A stretch of DNA of 9,023 nt, from assembly GCA_937916405.1 (NCBI GenBank), contig CALFUF010000194.1, forward strand, positions 1 through 9,023. The letters run 5' to 3'. Of the stretch, positions 1-6,159 are shown one piece after another (position 1 is the stretch's first letter; every line of letters begins with the position of its first letter). The stretch comes from an uncultured Prevotella sp. (GTDB lineage Bacteria > Bacteroidota > Bacteroidia > Bacteroidales > Bacteroidaceae). The notes under the pieces were generated by a model that had not been told where the DNA came from, searched no databases, and worked only from the letters and a program-made list of their open reading frames with translations. The translations under genes were made by a program, and so were the position numbers.

Positions 1-1
1 C

Positions 2-919
2 GCAGGCGCTTGTCTGCAGTTCCATCGTCTGCCCATGAGGCCAGTGCCTGCTCCCACTGGCAAATATCGTTGGTATCATATCCGTTTCGAGGGTGGTCTT
101 GGCGGACATTCTGGTGTGGATATCAACAAAGGACGCTGCAGTGCTGTCATTCCTGCGTGGGCTATCCTCGCTGCCATCTATAACGAGTACGACTTCCATC
201 TTGCCCGTATTGAGGTAGGGGAGGCTAATGCCTCTATCGCCTCAACTGCCGACCTGACGATTTGTGTGCGCTCTGGTGAGGCTGCTGAGTTTGTCAAGGC
301 TCAGGAGGAGAGCATCAACGAGTGGTTGCGTGAGGAGTATGGTGCCAACGATCCTGGCATGCACTGTACCATTACAAAATGTGACAGACTGGAGACGGTC
401 ATCCCTACTGAGACTTTCGAGGCATTGATGAAGTGTCTGGAGCAGATACCACAGGGGGTTGTCAAGATGAGTGAGGTCATGCAGGACACCGTGGAGACAT
501 CAAATAATGTAGGACGTATCAGTACGGAGAGCGACCATCTTCTCGTCAGCACCCACACCCGTAGTTTCATTGATGCTGATATGGAGAGTCTTAGTCAGGA
601 TATTGCTGCCACCTTCGCCTCCTATGGTGGTACCTCAGAGACGGTGATGTCAGCACCAGCATGGCAGGAGGACCAGCAGTCGGCATTCCTGCAACTGACC
701 AGTGACACGTTTCAAGACGTGTTGGGATGGCGTCCCCGTCTGGTGGCGATGCACTTCGTACTGGAGGCAGGTTTCTTCGTGCAGCATTACCCAGGTATTC
801 AGATTGCCTGTATCGGTCCTCGCATCGTAGAACCCCACTCGGCAAGCGAGCGAGTAGAGTTAAAGACCATCGATGACATCTGGCAGGTATTGTTAGAACT
901 GCTCAAGCGTTTGAAATAG
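2..919 (+). CDS. pepD: PepD-like M20 family dipeptidase (aminoacyl-histidine / cytosol non-specific dipeptidase), 5'-truncated
   Basis: The reading frame is open from base 2, so the true start lies before the window; the ATG at 35 is internal. About 305 C-terminal residues are visible, against about 480 for the family. They comprise the lid/dimerisation domain and the second half of the catalytic domain. Counting from the codon at 35, the diagnostic lid motif GGHSG is at residues 23-27, followed by VDINKGR. The IHAGLE-like segment appears as MHFVLEAG, and the last metal ligand is His268 in PHSASE, where the family usually has HSPxE. The N-terminal metal ligands are outside the window. Family knowledge: cytosolic zinc-dependent hydrolysis of dipeptides, including Xaa-His. 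The gene ends in TAG one base before the stop of the convergent GH5 gene, leaving no room for a private terminator. Family assignment is firm; exact substrate range is not visible. Confidence 0.9.
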   Translation, partial: AGACLQFHRLPMRPVPAPTGKYRWYHIRFEGGLGGHSGVDINKGRCSAVIPAWAILAAIYNEYDFHLARIEVGEANASIASTADLTICVRSGEAAEFVKAQEESINEWLREEYGANDPGMHCTITKCDRLETVIPTETFEALMKCLEQIPQGVVKMSEVMQDTVETSNNVGRISTESDHLLVSTHTRSFIDADMESLSQDIAATFASYGGTSETVMSAPAWQEDQQSAFLQLTSDTFQDVLGWRPRLVAMHFVLEAGFFVQHYPGIQIACIGPRIVEPHSASERVELKTIDDIWQVLLELLKRLK

Positions 920-920
920 A

Positions 921-2030
921 TTACTTTCCTGTCAACAGGTCAACGAGTGGCTTGTCCTTGAAACAGTCATGTTGCTGATCCCAGAAGCCGAAGTCGGCAT
1001 CATAACACCATGTGGTCCATGCTATATTAAACTCGTCGAAGACGGTGAGCATGTCTTTCGTCCACTGGTAACCCATCTCTTTGTCGGTAAGCTCATAGAA
1101 CCCCCACTCGCCACAGAACAGTTGTATTCCGTATTTCTTTGCCACAGCAATGGCATCCTTGAAATCCTCACGAATCTTGTTAATGTCCCATACCTGACGG
1201 GTATAAGGCTCCAACTCGGGCTTGATCTCATCGGGAGCGGCATCATAGTCTTCCTTTGATACGAGGATACCGGGGTAGTGTAACTTCCCACGATATTTGC
1301 CAATGGGTGTCCACCATGCCGTATAATGGGTCAGGATCATCGGGTTGTAATAGTGGAACGACAGCACGATATTCTTGTCGTTCTCTGGAACCTTTAAATA
1401 CTTCATCGTCTCGTAGCCCTGCCAGCGGTTGGAGCCTACGACCAGTGTCCGCTCCGGCTCCACCTTACGCAATGCCTTGTGTACCTTTGCCACCAACTTG
1501 TTCCATTGCTCATGCTCTTCAGCCACTGGCTCGTTCATGAACTCATAGGCTACCCAGCCGTTGCTGTATCCTTTCAGGACATCCGACAACTGATACCATA
1601 AGTTAATCAAGTCCTGCTGTGCCTTCTCAGAGGTAAAGAGGGTATTGGCGGCACCCTCGTTGACGGCATTGAAATAATGAGAGCGGATGATATGTAGGTC
1701 GACGATAGCACGGATATGGTGCTTGCGGGCAAGGTCAAGGGCATTGGTAAGCAACGTCCATGCCTCTGGCAGCTTATTGCCCTGCTCATCCCAGAACTGT
1801 ACCTCGTCGATGGGGATGCGCACGAAGTCAAATCCCAGTTTCTCCAGTCGCTCAAAGTCGTCCTCTTGGATATGCAGGCGACGCATCTCGCCACGGGCTT
1901 CCGACTGTGACAGCCAGTGACTCAGGTTTGTTCCACGTTTGATGTGGAAATTGTTTGTTTTACCGGGCTGTGCCATACAAGGTGTAAATGCTAAAGCCAT
2001 CATGGCTAAGATACTTAATAGCTTTTTCAT
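921..2030 (-). CDS. Secreted glycoside hydrolase family 5 (cellulase-like)
   Basis: A 369-residue protein. The ATG at 2030 is chosen because it opens a typical signal peptide (MKKLLSIL, hydrophobic core, then CMA before Gln21). A longer reading would begin at TTG inside the promoter -7 box. Residues after about 28 form one GH5 TIM barrel: RGTNLSHW (32-39), Arg71 in VRIP, DLH at 111-113, acid/base Glu167 in MNEP, HYY at 226-228 and nucleophile Glu308 in GEWG. Glu167 and Glu308 are the expected retaining pair. No carbohydrate-binding module or C-terminal sorting domain is present. GH5 enzymes cleave beta-linked glucans, mannans and related polymers; the exact substrate cannot be read here. Export to periplasm or outer surface is inferred from the signal peptide. 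No SusC/SusD pair lies beside it in the window. It has its own promoter and ends 1 bp from pepD. Confidence 0.92.
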   Translation of the reverse strand: MKKLLSILAMMALAFTPCMAQPGKTNNFHIKRGTNLSHWLSQSEARGEMRRLHIQEDDFERLEKLGFDFVRIPIDEVQFWDEQGNKLPEAWTLLTNALDLARKHHIRAIVDLHIIRSHYFNAVNEGAANTLFTSEKAQQDLINLWYQLSDVLKGYSNGWVAYEFMNEPVAEEHEQWNKLVAKVHKALRKVEPERTLVVGSNRWQGYETMKYLKVPENDKNIVLSFHYYNPMILTHYTAWWTPIGKYRGKLHYPGILVSKEDYDAAPDEIKPELEPYTRQVWDINKIREDFKDAIAVAKKYGIQLFCGEWGFYELTDKEMGYQWTKDMLTVFDEFNIAWTTWCYDADFGFWDQQHDCFKDKPLVDLLTGK

Positions 2031-2063
2031 GTTGATAGTTTTAAGTTTATTATTAATTGTTTG

Positions 2064-2095
2064 CAAAGATAGAGATAAAAATCTTGTCTTCCAAA
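2064..2095 (-). promoter_or_regulatory. Bacteroidetes-type promoter of the GH5 gene
   Basis: Read on the minus strand, TTTG (bases 2095-2092) is followed by a 20-nt spacer and TATCTTTG (2071-2064). This fits the Bacteroidetes sigma-70 consensus TTTG-N19-21-TAnnTTTG. Transcription would start near 2057-2060, giving a leader of about 30 nt, AT-rich and without a Shine-Dalgarno, before the ATG at 2030. This supports the 2030 start, because any start further upstream would not be transcribed. Confidence 0.8.
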
Positions 2096-2143
2096 TGTTT
2101 TTCGTTCTTTTTCTTTTTCCTATAGGTTTGCATTGCTTTCCTT

Positions 2144-2237
2144 AGGACTTTACCTCGTTTCCGATAAAGGTTATACCCCCTAAAGGATAAGACTTTTACC
2201 CCCTAAACCCTTATCGGAAACGACGTAAAGTCTTATC
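2144..2237. repeat. Large imperfect inverted repeat with nested direct repeats
   Basis: The 27-nt arms at 2144-2170 and 2208-2234 are reverse complements at 24 of 27 positions, centred on CGTTTCCGATAA / TTATCGGAAACG. The 37-nt loop contains two direct copies of ACCCCCTAAA (2175-2184 and 2198-2207). A second pairing is possible: 2186-2196 is a perfect 11-nt reverse complement of 2227-2237, which competes with the outer stem for the 3' arm. It lies about 50 bp upstream of the GH5 -33 box. No T-run follows on either strand, so it does not look like a terminator. It could be an operator, a regulatory RNA structure or a dispersed intergenic repeat; the sequence does not decide between these. Confidence 0.75.
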
Positions 2238-2242
2238 TTTAA

Positions 2243-2424
2243 GAGGGTGTGTCAAAATGTAAATGCTCTCTTGAAAATCTTACAGTTTGAAACTAAAGAA
2301 CAAGAAAAGTTCATTTCAATACCCTATTATGGGCTGAGAAATGGACTTTTCTTTGTTATTTGAGGGTGGCATACTTACAGATTGAAAGTTTCAATTTCAA
2401 AAGTTTGCATTTTGACACACCCTC
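2243..2424. mobile_element. MITE-like non-autonomous element, 182 bp, with 17-bp perfect terminal inverted repeats
   Basis: The left end GAGGGTGTGTCAAAATG (2243-2259) is exactly repeated as its reverse complement at 2408-2424. The interior encodes no transposase and folds into a long hairpin. Short length, perfect ends and no ORF are typical of MITEs or of deletion derivatives of an insertion sequence. GAGGGTG recurs inside at 2362-2368, and CTTACAG-TTGAAA-like segments are partly repeated near both ends. I see no convincing target-site duplication: the flanks are TTTAA on the left and ATGTAA on the right. The parent IS family is not assigned. Confidence 0.7.
2299..2357. repeat. Long stem-loop in the core of the MITE-like element
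   Basis: Bases 2302-2317 pair with 2338-2353 as a 16-bp stem with one G-T wobble (2311/2344). A few outer pairs can be added across a one-base bulge at 2354. Inside the stem are a 4x4 internal loop, a CCC/GGG clamp (2322-2324 with 2331-2333) and the six-base loop TATTAT. With the terminal repeats, the whole element has approximate two-fold symmetry. Confidence 0.7.
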
Positions 2425-2461
2425 ATGTAATGCCCAGTTTTTCATAGTGAAAACACAAAAC

Positions 2462-2485
2462 TGTAACTGTAAGTGTAAGTGTAAG
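2462..2485. repeat. Hexanucleotide tandem repeat, four copies of TGTAA(C/G)
   Basis: TGTAAC at 2462-2467 is followed by three TGTAAG units to 2485. The tract lies 17 bp beyond the stop codon of the permease pseudogene (2503-2505). It is a short repeat prone to slippage; no function can be read from it. Confidence 0.7.
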
Positions 2486-2502
2486 ACTTTTAGCCGATAA
2501 TT

Positions 2503-3826
2503 CTATGGCTGTAATGGCGTGAGCGGATAGATGATGTTCACGATGAAGATATTGGCAGCGAGGATGATGAAATTCATCAGGAGACCAATACGCATGAAGT
2601 CGCTGAAGCGATAGCCACCAGGACCATAAACCAGCATGTGCGTAGGAGAGCCGATAGGTGTGGCGAAACTACTGCTGACACTAATCATCAGGGCAATGAG
2701 GAAAGGATAAGGCTCATAGCCCAGTTTCTCTGCTGCCTGGTACATGATGGGGAAGAACATAGCACCAGCAGCCGTATTGGATATAAACTCAGTGATGAAG
2801 GTACCCACCAGACAAATCACTGTCATGACGATGATAGGGTTGGTGCCACAGATGTCCAAGATGCCGAAAGCGAGTCGCTCGGCTATACCCGTTTTCTGAA
2901 TGGCGAGTCCCAGCACGACACTCCCAGCGAATACCATCAGTATTTCTCCATTAATCGACTTCATAGCTTGCTCTGGGGTGCAGCAGCCTATAATGAGCAT
3001 GGCAGCGGCAGCAATGAAGGCACATTGCAGCAGTGGCATAATATTAAGGGCAGAAACGACCACCATCGCCAGCATGATGACCGTTGAAGCGGAAGTCTTC
3101 CAGCTGATGTTAGGAATTTGAGAGTTGTCAAAGAACTGCAGCTCTGATGACAGTTTATCAGTATTGATATTCAACTGAGGAGGACACTCAAGCAATAAGG
3201 TGTCACTAGCCTTCAGCACTACTTGACGGGGTATCTCGTTGATACGCTTACCACGACGGGCGACAGCCACCAGTGTCATGTTCGAATCTACTTTTATCAA
3301 TGGTAGTTCCAATCAGTCGGCTGTCGAAAGTGATAAAAGCTGTGCGAAGTTGACGGTTCCTGTCCAACTCGTCCAAAGAGAAAACATGATGATTGGCACT
3401 TACCAGTCCGTGTGTCTCTTTGAGTTCCAATATCTCATCAATCTGTCCGGCATAAACCAGATGGTCACCACCTAAGATGAACTCGTTCTCAGTAAGTGGA
3501 GACGGCACATTGTCAATCAGTCTGACTACCGCCTTCGCATAGGAACCAGGTTGCCCTAACAGGTTTTTAACAATCCACTGCAATACCCCTGTATAGGTTA
3601 ATCCCGCCACGACGACAAACAACACACCGATGATGACTACTGAGGTGGAGCTGAAGCCCGAGAAGGCTTCCTTGGCATCAAGGACGCCAGTGACATACAA
3701 GATACCGATGGCGCAAAGAAAGACAAGGTCTGTGCGTAGTTTTGTGCAGAGGAGTGTCGTAAACATTCCCAAGACCGTCACGATGGTGATCCATGCGTGG
3801 AGAGAGAATCCCCAGAAAAGTTCAGT
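2503..3826 (-). pseudogene. Decayed SLC13/DASS-type permease with TrkA_C domain sequence
   Basis: Two overlapping minus-strand frames encode consecutive parts of one protein. The N-terminal frame (open from 3850 to stop 3248) has GMFTTLLCTKLRTD, GVLDAKEAFSGFSS and TYTGVLQWIVKNLLGQ, then RCK-C/TrkA_C sequence (ILGGDHLVYAGQ). The C-terminal frame (to stop 2503) continues with LVAVARRGKRIN and the second permease half, including FISNTAAGAM and FATPIGSPTH. Three lesions are visible. (1) No ATG or TTG precedes the conserved first membrane segment, and GTG at 3781 starts inside it. (2) After AKAVVRL the sequence jumps straight into the cytoplasmic domain, so the first-half SNT-type and TPPN-type motifs, several membrane segments and part of the TrkA_C region are missing. 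(3) A frameshift lies between about 3248 and 3312. About 440 codons remain of roughly 600. Intact relatives move anions such as dicarboxylates or sulfate across the inner membrane; this copy is unlikely to work. It directly follows the UDP-xylose synthase gene and was probably its operon partner. Confidence 0.82.
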
Positions 3827-3842
3827 TTTCTTTTTGGCTGTC

Positions 3843-4781
3843 TTATAGCTTCAAATACTCGCGGAAGTAAGTGATGATGTGGTCTAGTCCTTCATCCAGC
3901 TTGACCTTCGGTTCCCATCCTAACTCCTGTTTGGCGAGGGTGATGTCAGGACGGCGCATCTTCGGGTCGTCACTGGGCAAGGGGCGGAACACGATCTTAC
4001 TCTTTCCACCAATCTTCTGAATGACTTTCTCTGCCAGTTCGAGCATGGTGAACTCACCAGGGTTACCCAGATTGACAGGACCAGTAAAGCTGTCGTCGGT
4101 ATTCATCACACGGATCATACCCTCAATCAAGTCACTCACATACTGGAACGAACGGGTCTGCTGACCGTCACCATAGATGGTAAGGTCCTCACCACGCAGT
4201 GCCTGAACGACAAAGTTAGACACCACACGACCATCGCTGACAGCCATTCGCGGACCGTAGGTATTGAAGATACGGATGACCTTGGTACGGACGTTATGCA
4301 GGCGGTGATAGTCGAAAAAGAGCGTCTCGGCGACACGCTTTCCCTCATCATAGCAGGAGCGCAGTCCGATAGGGTTCACATTTCCCCAGTAGCTCTCTGG
4401 CTGAGGGTGTACGTTAGGGTCACCATATACCTCACTGGTCGATGACTGTAAGATCTTCGCCTTCGTACGGCGCGCCAGTCCCAGCATGTGGTAAGCTCCG
4501 AAGAAACTGGTCTTGGTAGTCTGTATCGGGTCGTTCTGGTAATAGATAGGGGAGGCAGGACAGGCGAGATTGTAAATCTCATCCACCTCAGCCCAATAGG
4601 GGTTGATGACATCATGGCGCACCAACTCGAAGTTAGGCTTTCCAATCAGGTGCCATACGTTCTCCTTAGAACCGCTGTAGAAATTGTCAATACAAATAAC
4701 ATCATTACCTTCGTTAACAAGGCGTTCGCAGAGGTGGGAGCCTATAAAACCAGCTCCACCAGTTACTAAGATTCTTTTCAT
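3843..4781 (-). CDS. uxs: UDP-glucuronate decarboxylase (UDP-xylose synthase), extended SDR family
   Basis: A 312-residue protein. The ATG at 4781 is chosen because the Rossmann motif starts directly after it (MKRILVTGGAGFIGSH; GGAGFIG at 8-14). The longer reading to 4844 begins at TTG in the -33 promoter box. The catalytic set is SSTSE (Thr115, Glu117) and YDEGK (Tyr144, Lys148). NLACPASPIYYQNDP (71-85), RSCYDEGKR, NTYGPRM and SFQYVSDLI separate this family from dTDP-glucose dehydratases and UDP-galactose epimerases, the usual mis-annotations. Family knowledge: a cytosolic NAD+-retaining enzyme that oxidises UDP-glucuronate at C4, decarboxylates it and re-reduces the product to UDP-xylose, a donor for surface polysaccharides. 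No UDP-glucose dehydrogenase or glycosyltransferase lies in the window, so the acceptor is unknown. The length is normal. It has its own promoter, and no terminator is visible before the permease pseudogene. Confidence 0.93.
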   Translation of the reverse strand: MKRILVTGGAGFIGSHLCERLVNEGNDVICIDNFYSGSKENVWHLIGKPNFELVRHDVINPYWAEVDEIYNLACPASPIYYQNDPIQTTKTSFFGAYHMLGLARRTKAKILQSSTSEVYGDPNVHPQPESYWGNVNPIGLRSCYDEGKRVAETLFFDYHRLHNVRTKVIRIFNTYGPRMAVSDGRVVSNFVVQALRGEDLTIYGDGQQTRSFQYVSDLIEGMIRVMNTDDSFTGPVNLGNPGEFTMLELAEKVIQKIGGKSKIVFRPLPSDDPKMRRPDITLAKQELGWEPKVKLDEGLDHIITYFREYLKL

Positions 4782-4814
4782 AATTGTTTTATAGTAGTAT
4801 ATATAACTTTTGTG

Positions 4815-4845
4815 CAAAGATATATAAAAATACTGAATAACCAAA
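4815..4845 (-). promoter_or_regulatory. Bacteroidetes-type promoter of uxs
   Basis: On the minus strand, TTTG (4845-4842) is followed by a 19-nt spacer and TATCTTTG (4822-4815), an excellent fit to TTTG-N19-21-TAnnTTTG. Transcription would start near 4808-4811, with a leader of about 30 nt, AT-rich and without a Shine-Dalgarno, before the ATG at 4781. Confidence 0.82.
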
Positions 4846-4865
4846 TGTATTTCCTGTTAAAACAG

Positions 4866-4906
4866 AAAAAATATAAGCGGGACACGTCCTCACGGATGAA
4901 TCCCGC
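4866..4906 (-). terminator. Intrinsic terminator downstream of aroB
   Basis: On the minus strand, GCGGGA (4906-4901) pairs with TCCCGC (4882-4877). A smaller inner stem, CATCC with GGACG, can form inside the loop (one G-T pair). The tract TTATATTTTTT follows directly (4876-4866). The structure lies about 50 bp after the aroB stop at 4955 and before the uxs promoter, so it separates the two minus-strand units. Confidence 0.8.
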
Positions 4907-4954
4907 CTTCGGTTGTTAGCAATCTAAATAGGTAGTAGTGTATTGTATCAGGGA

Positions 4955-6016
4955 TTAGTATTCCCTGTAAAAATCTAATGCCTCTTTGATCTCCTCCTCT
5001 GTCGCTGTCTGGTTGATACGGATGTCTCCGATGCCACCCAGCAAAGTGAAGTTGATGTCATTACCCACATTCTTCTTGTCATGGTGCATCAGTTCGATGA
5101 GGCGAGGATAGTCATCGCAGGTAATCGTCATGCGCCCGTAGTTCTCCTTGATGAAGTTGACGGTCTGTCGCATCTTGTCCTGAGGAAAGCCTGTTTTAAT
5201 ACAACAGAGGAATAGTTCCACCACCAATCCATAGGCAACGGCATAGCCATGGAGTATAGGGGTGCGCTCCAAGGCAAGTGACTCGAAGGCATGTCCTGCC
5301 GTATGTCCGAGGTTCAGCGCCTTGCGGATACCTTTCTCAGTAGGATCCTCAGTGACGATGCGCTGTTTGACGGCAACACTCTTGGCGAGGAGGTGGGTGA
5401 ACGTTTTTATAGTGTCTATAGTACCTATAGTGTCTATAGGGTTGTTTAGCAGTTCTGCCCAATGACTCTCGCAGTCAATCAGTCCGTGTTTGAGCATCTC
5501 CGCATAACCAGAGAGGATATTCTCGTGGTCGAGGGTACGCAGGAACGTGGTATCGAGGATGACACAACGGGCATTGTTGAATACGCCAATCTCATTCTTC
5601 AGTCCTCCGAAGTTGATACCAGTCTTACCACCCACACTGGCATCCACCATGGAGAGCAGGGTGGTGGGTATATTAATATAAGGTATACCTCGCTTGAAAG
5701 TTGAGGCGGCAAATCCACCCAGGTCAGTGACCATTCCTCCTCCTAGGTTGAGCATCAGCGAATGGCGGGTGGCTCCCATCCTTTGCATCTCGCTCCACAC
5801 ATGAGCAAGTGACTCCAGTGTCTTATGGGTATCTGTCGCAGGGATGGTAATCACCTGTGCCTCCCGCATACAGTCAAAGTCTCTGATGACGGGCAGACAG
5901 CAGTCGTGGGTCGTCTCGTCGACAAGTACCAATAAGCGGTCATGGGCACATTCGCTCACGGCTTGCTCCAGTGTCTGGCACAGATTCTCAGAAAAGATGA
6001 CCCTTTGTTGTTTCAT
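4955..6016 (-). CDS. aroB: 3-dehydroquinate synthase
   Basis: A 353-residue protein of usual family length. It catalyses the second step of the shikimate pathway, DAHP to 3-dehydroquinate, in the cytosol with NAD+ and a divalent metal. Visible motifs are the nucleotide-binding NLGGGMVTDLGGF (90-102), IPTTLLSMVDASVGGKTGIN (116-135), and metal ligands Glu173 (GYAEMLKH), His238 (NLGHTAGH) and His256 (LHGYAVAYG). VTEDPTEKGIRKALNLGH is fully conserved in style. The frame extends upstream to another ATG at 6088, but those 24 extra codons give an AT-rich hydrophobic stretch unlike the family N-terminus, so the start at 6016 is preferred. A short repetitive loop, IDTIGTIDTIKT (194-205), is unusual. 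No other aro gene is adjacent. The gene is monocistronic by position: divergent from the outer-membrane protein gene and closed by a terminator. Confidence 0.95.
   Translation of the reverse strand: MKQQRVIFSENLCQTLEQAVSECAHDRLLVLVDETTHDCCLPVIRDFDCMREAQVITIPATDTHKTLESLAHVWSEMQRMGATRHSLMLNLGGGMVTDLGGFAASTFKRGIPYINIPTTLLSMVDASVGGKTGINFGGLKNEIGVFNNARCVILDTTFLRTLDHENILSGYAEMLKHGLIDCESHWAELLNNPIDTIGTIDTIKTFTHLLAKSVAVKQRIVTEDPTEKGIRKALNLGHTAGHAFESLALERTPILHGYAVAYGLVVELFLCCIKTGFPQDKMRQTVNFIKENYGRMTITCDDYPRLIELMHHDKKNVGNDINFTLLGGIGDIRINQTATEEEIKEALDFYREY
5408..5440. repeat. 9-bp tandem repeat inside aroB
   Basis: The plus strand shows TATAGTGTC (5408-5416), TATAGTACC (5417-5425), TATAGTGTC (5426-5434) and a partial TATAGG (5435-5440). 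On the coding strand this yields the three-residue periodic peptide IDT-IGT-IDT-IKT at AroB residues 194-205. The unit is a multiple of three, so copy-number changes would keep the frame. Confidence 0.8.
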
Positions 6017-6025
6017 TTGCGGATG

Positions 6026-6033
6026 CAAAATTA
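6026..6033 (-). promoter_or_regulatory. Possible -7 box of the aroB promoter
   Basis: The minus strand reads TAATTTTG, matching TAnnTTTG, but no TTTG lies at the expected 19-21-nt spacing; the nearest TTTG is 12 nt away. If used, the aroB transcript would have a very short leader before the ATG at 6016. This is weak evidence. Confidence 0.3.
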
Positions 6034-6092
6034 ATATAAAATTTGCAAATACATCTATAAAATTGTAGAATAATTGTCGTGAAGACATTTTT

Positions 6093-6123
6093 TTTGATTC
6101 ATATCGTTAAACTTTTCTCTTTC
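6093..6123 (+). promoter_or_regulatory. Possible degenerate promoter of the outer-membrane protein gene
   Basis: TTTG at 6093-6096, the end of a T8 run, is followed by 19 nt and TCTCTTTC (6116-6123), which matches only part of TAnnTTTG. Its position, about 36 bp before the ATG at 6160, is right, but the -7 box is poor. Confidence 0.25.
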
Positions 6124-6159
6124 AGAAGCGTCCAAAGTGCATAAATCAACAAACAAGAA

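Larger units (their letters stand above)
2031..2502. other. 472-bp gene-free stretch upstream of the GH5 gene
   Basis: No credible coding sequence is present. From left to right it holds the GH5 leader and promoter (2031-2095), a pyrimidine-rich tract (about 2098-2120), a large imperfect dyad with nested repeats (2144-2237), a MITE-like element (2243-2424), a weak short hairpin (2439-2453) and a hexamer repeat beside the permease stop (2462-2485). The motif TAAGACTTTTA occurs on both sides of the MITE-like element (2188-2198 and 2482-2492). CCGATAA also occurs on both sides (2161-2167 and 2494-2500), and inverted at 2211-2217. Confidence 0.75.

Noticed and set aside
2144..2237. Dyad as an intrinsic terminator
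   Set aside because: The stem is long, but no T-tract follows on either strand, so a terminator role is not supported.
2439..2453. TTTTCA-TAG-TGAAAA hairpin as terminator of the permease gene
   Set aside because: The stem is only 6 bp and AT-rich, with no following T-run on the minus strand.
2638..3087. 149-codon open frame on the plus strand
   Set aside because: It lies antisense to the permease coding sequence and its translation is low-complexity, charged and His-rich with no recognisable domain; the minus strand clearly encodes the conserved protein.
3248..3312. Programmed frameshift in the permease gene
   Set aside because: The AAAA run could suggest it, but the missing start and the internal deletion in the same gene make ordinary decay the simpler explanation.
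6017..6088. Upstream ATG giving AroB 24 more residues
   Set aside because: The extra stretch is AT-rich and hydrophobic, unlike AroB N-termini, and lies in the divergent promoter region; the ATG at 6016 gives the normal family start.
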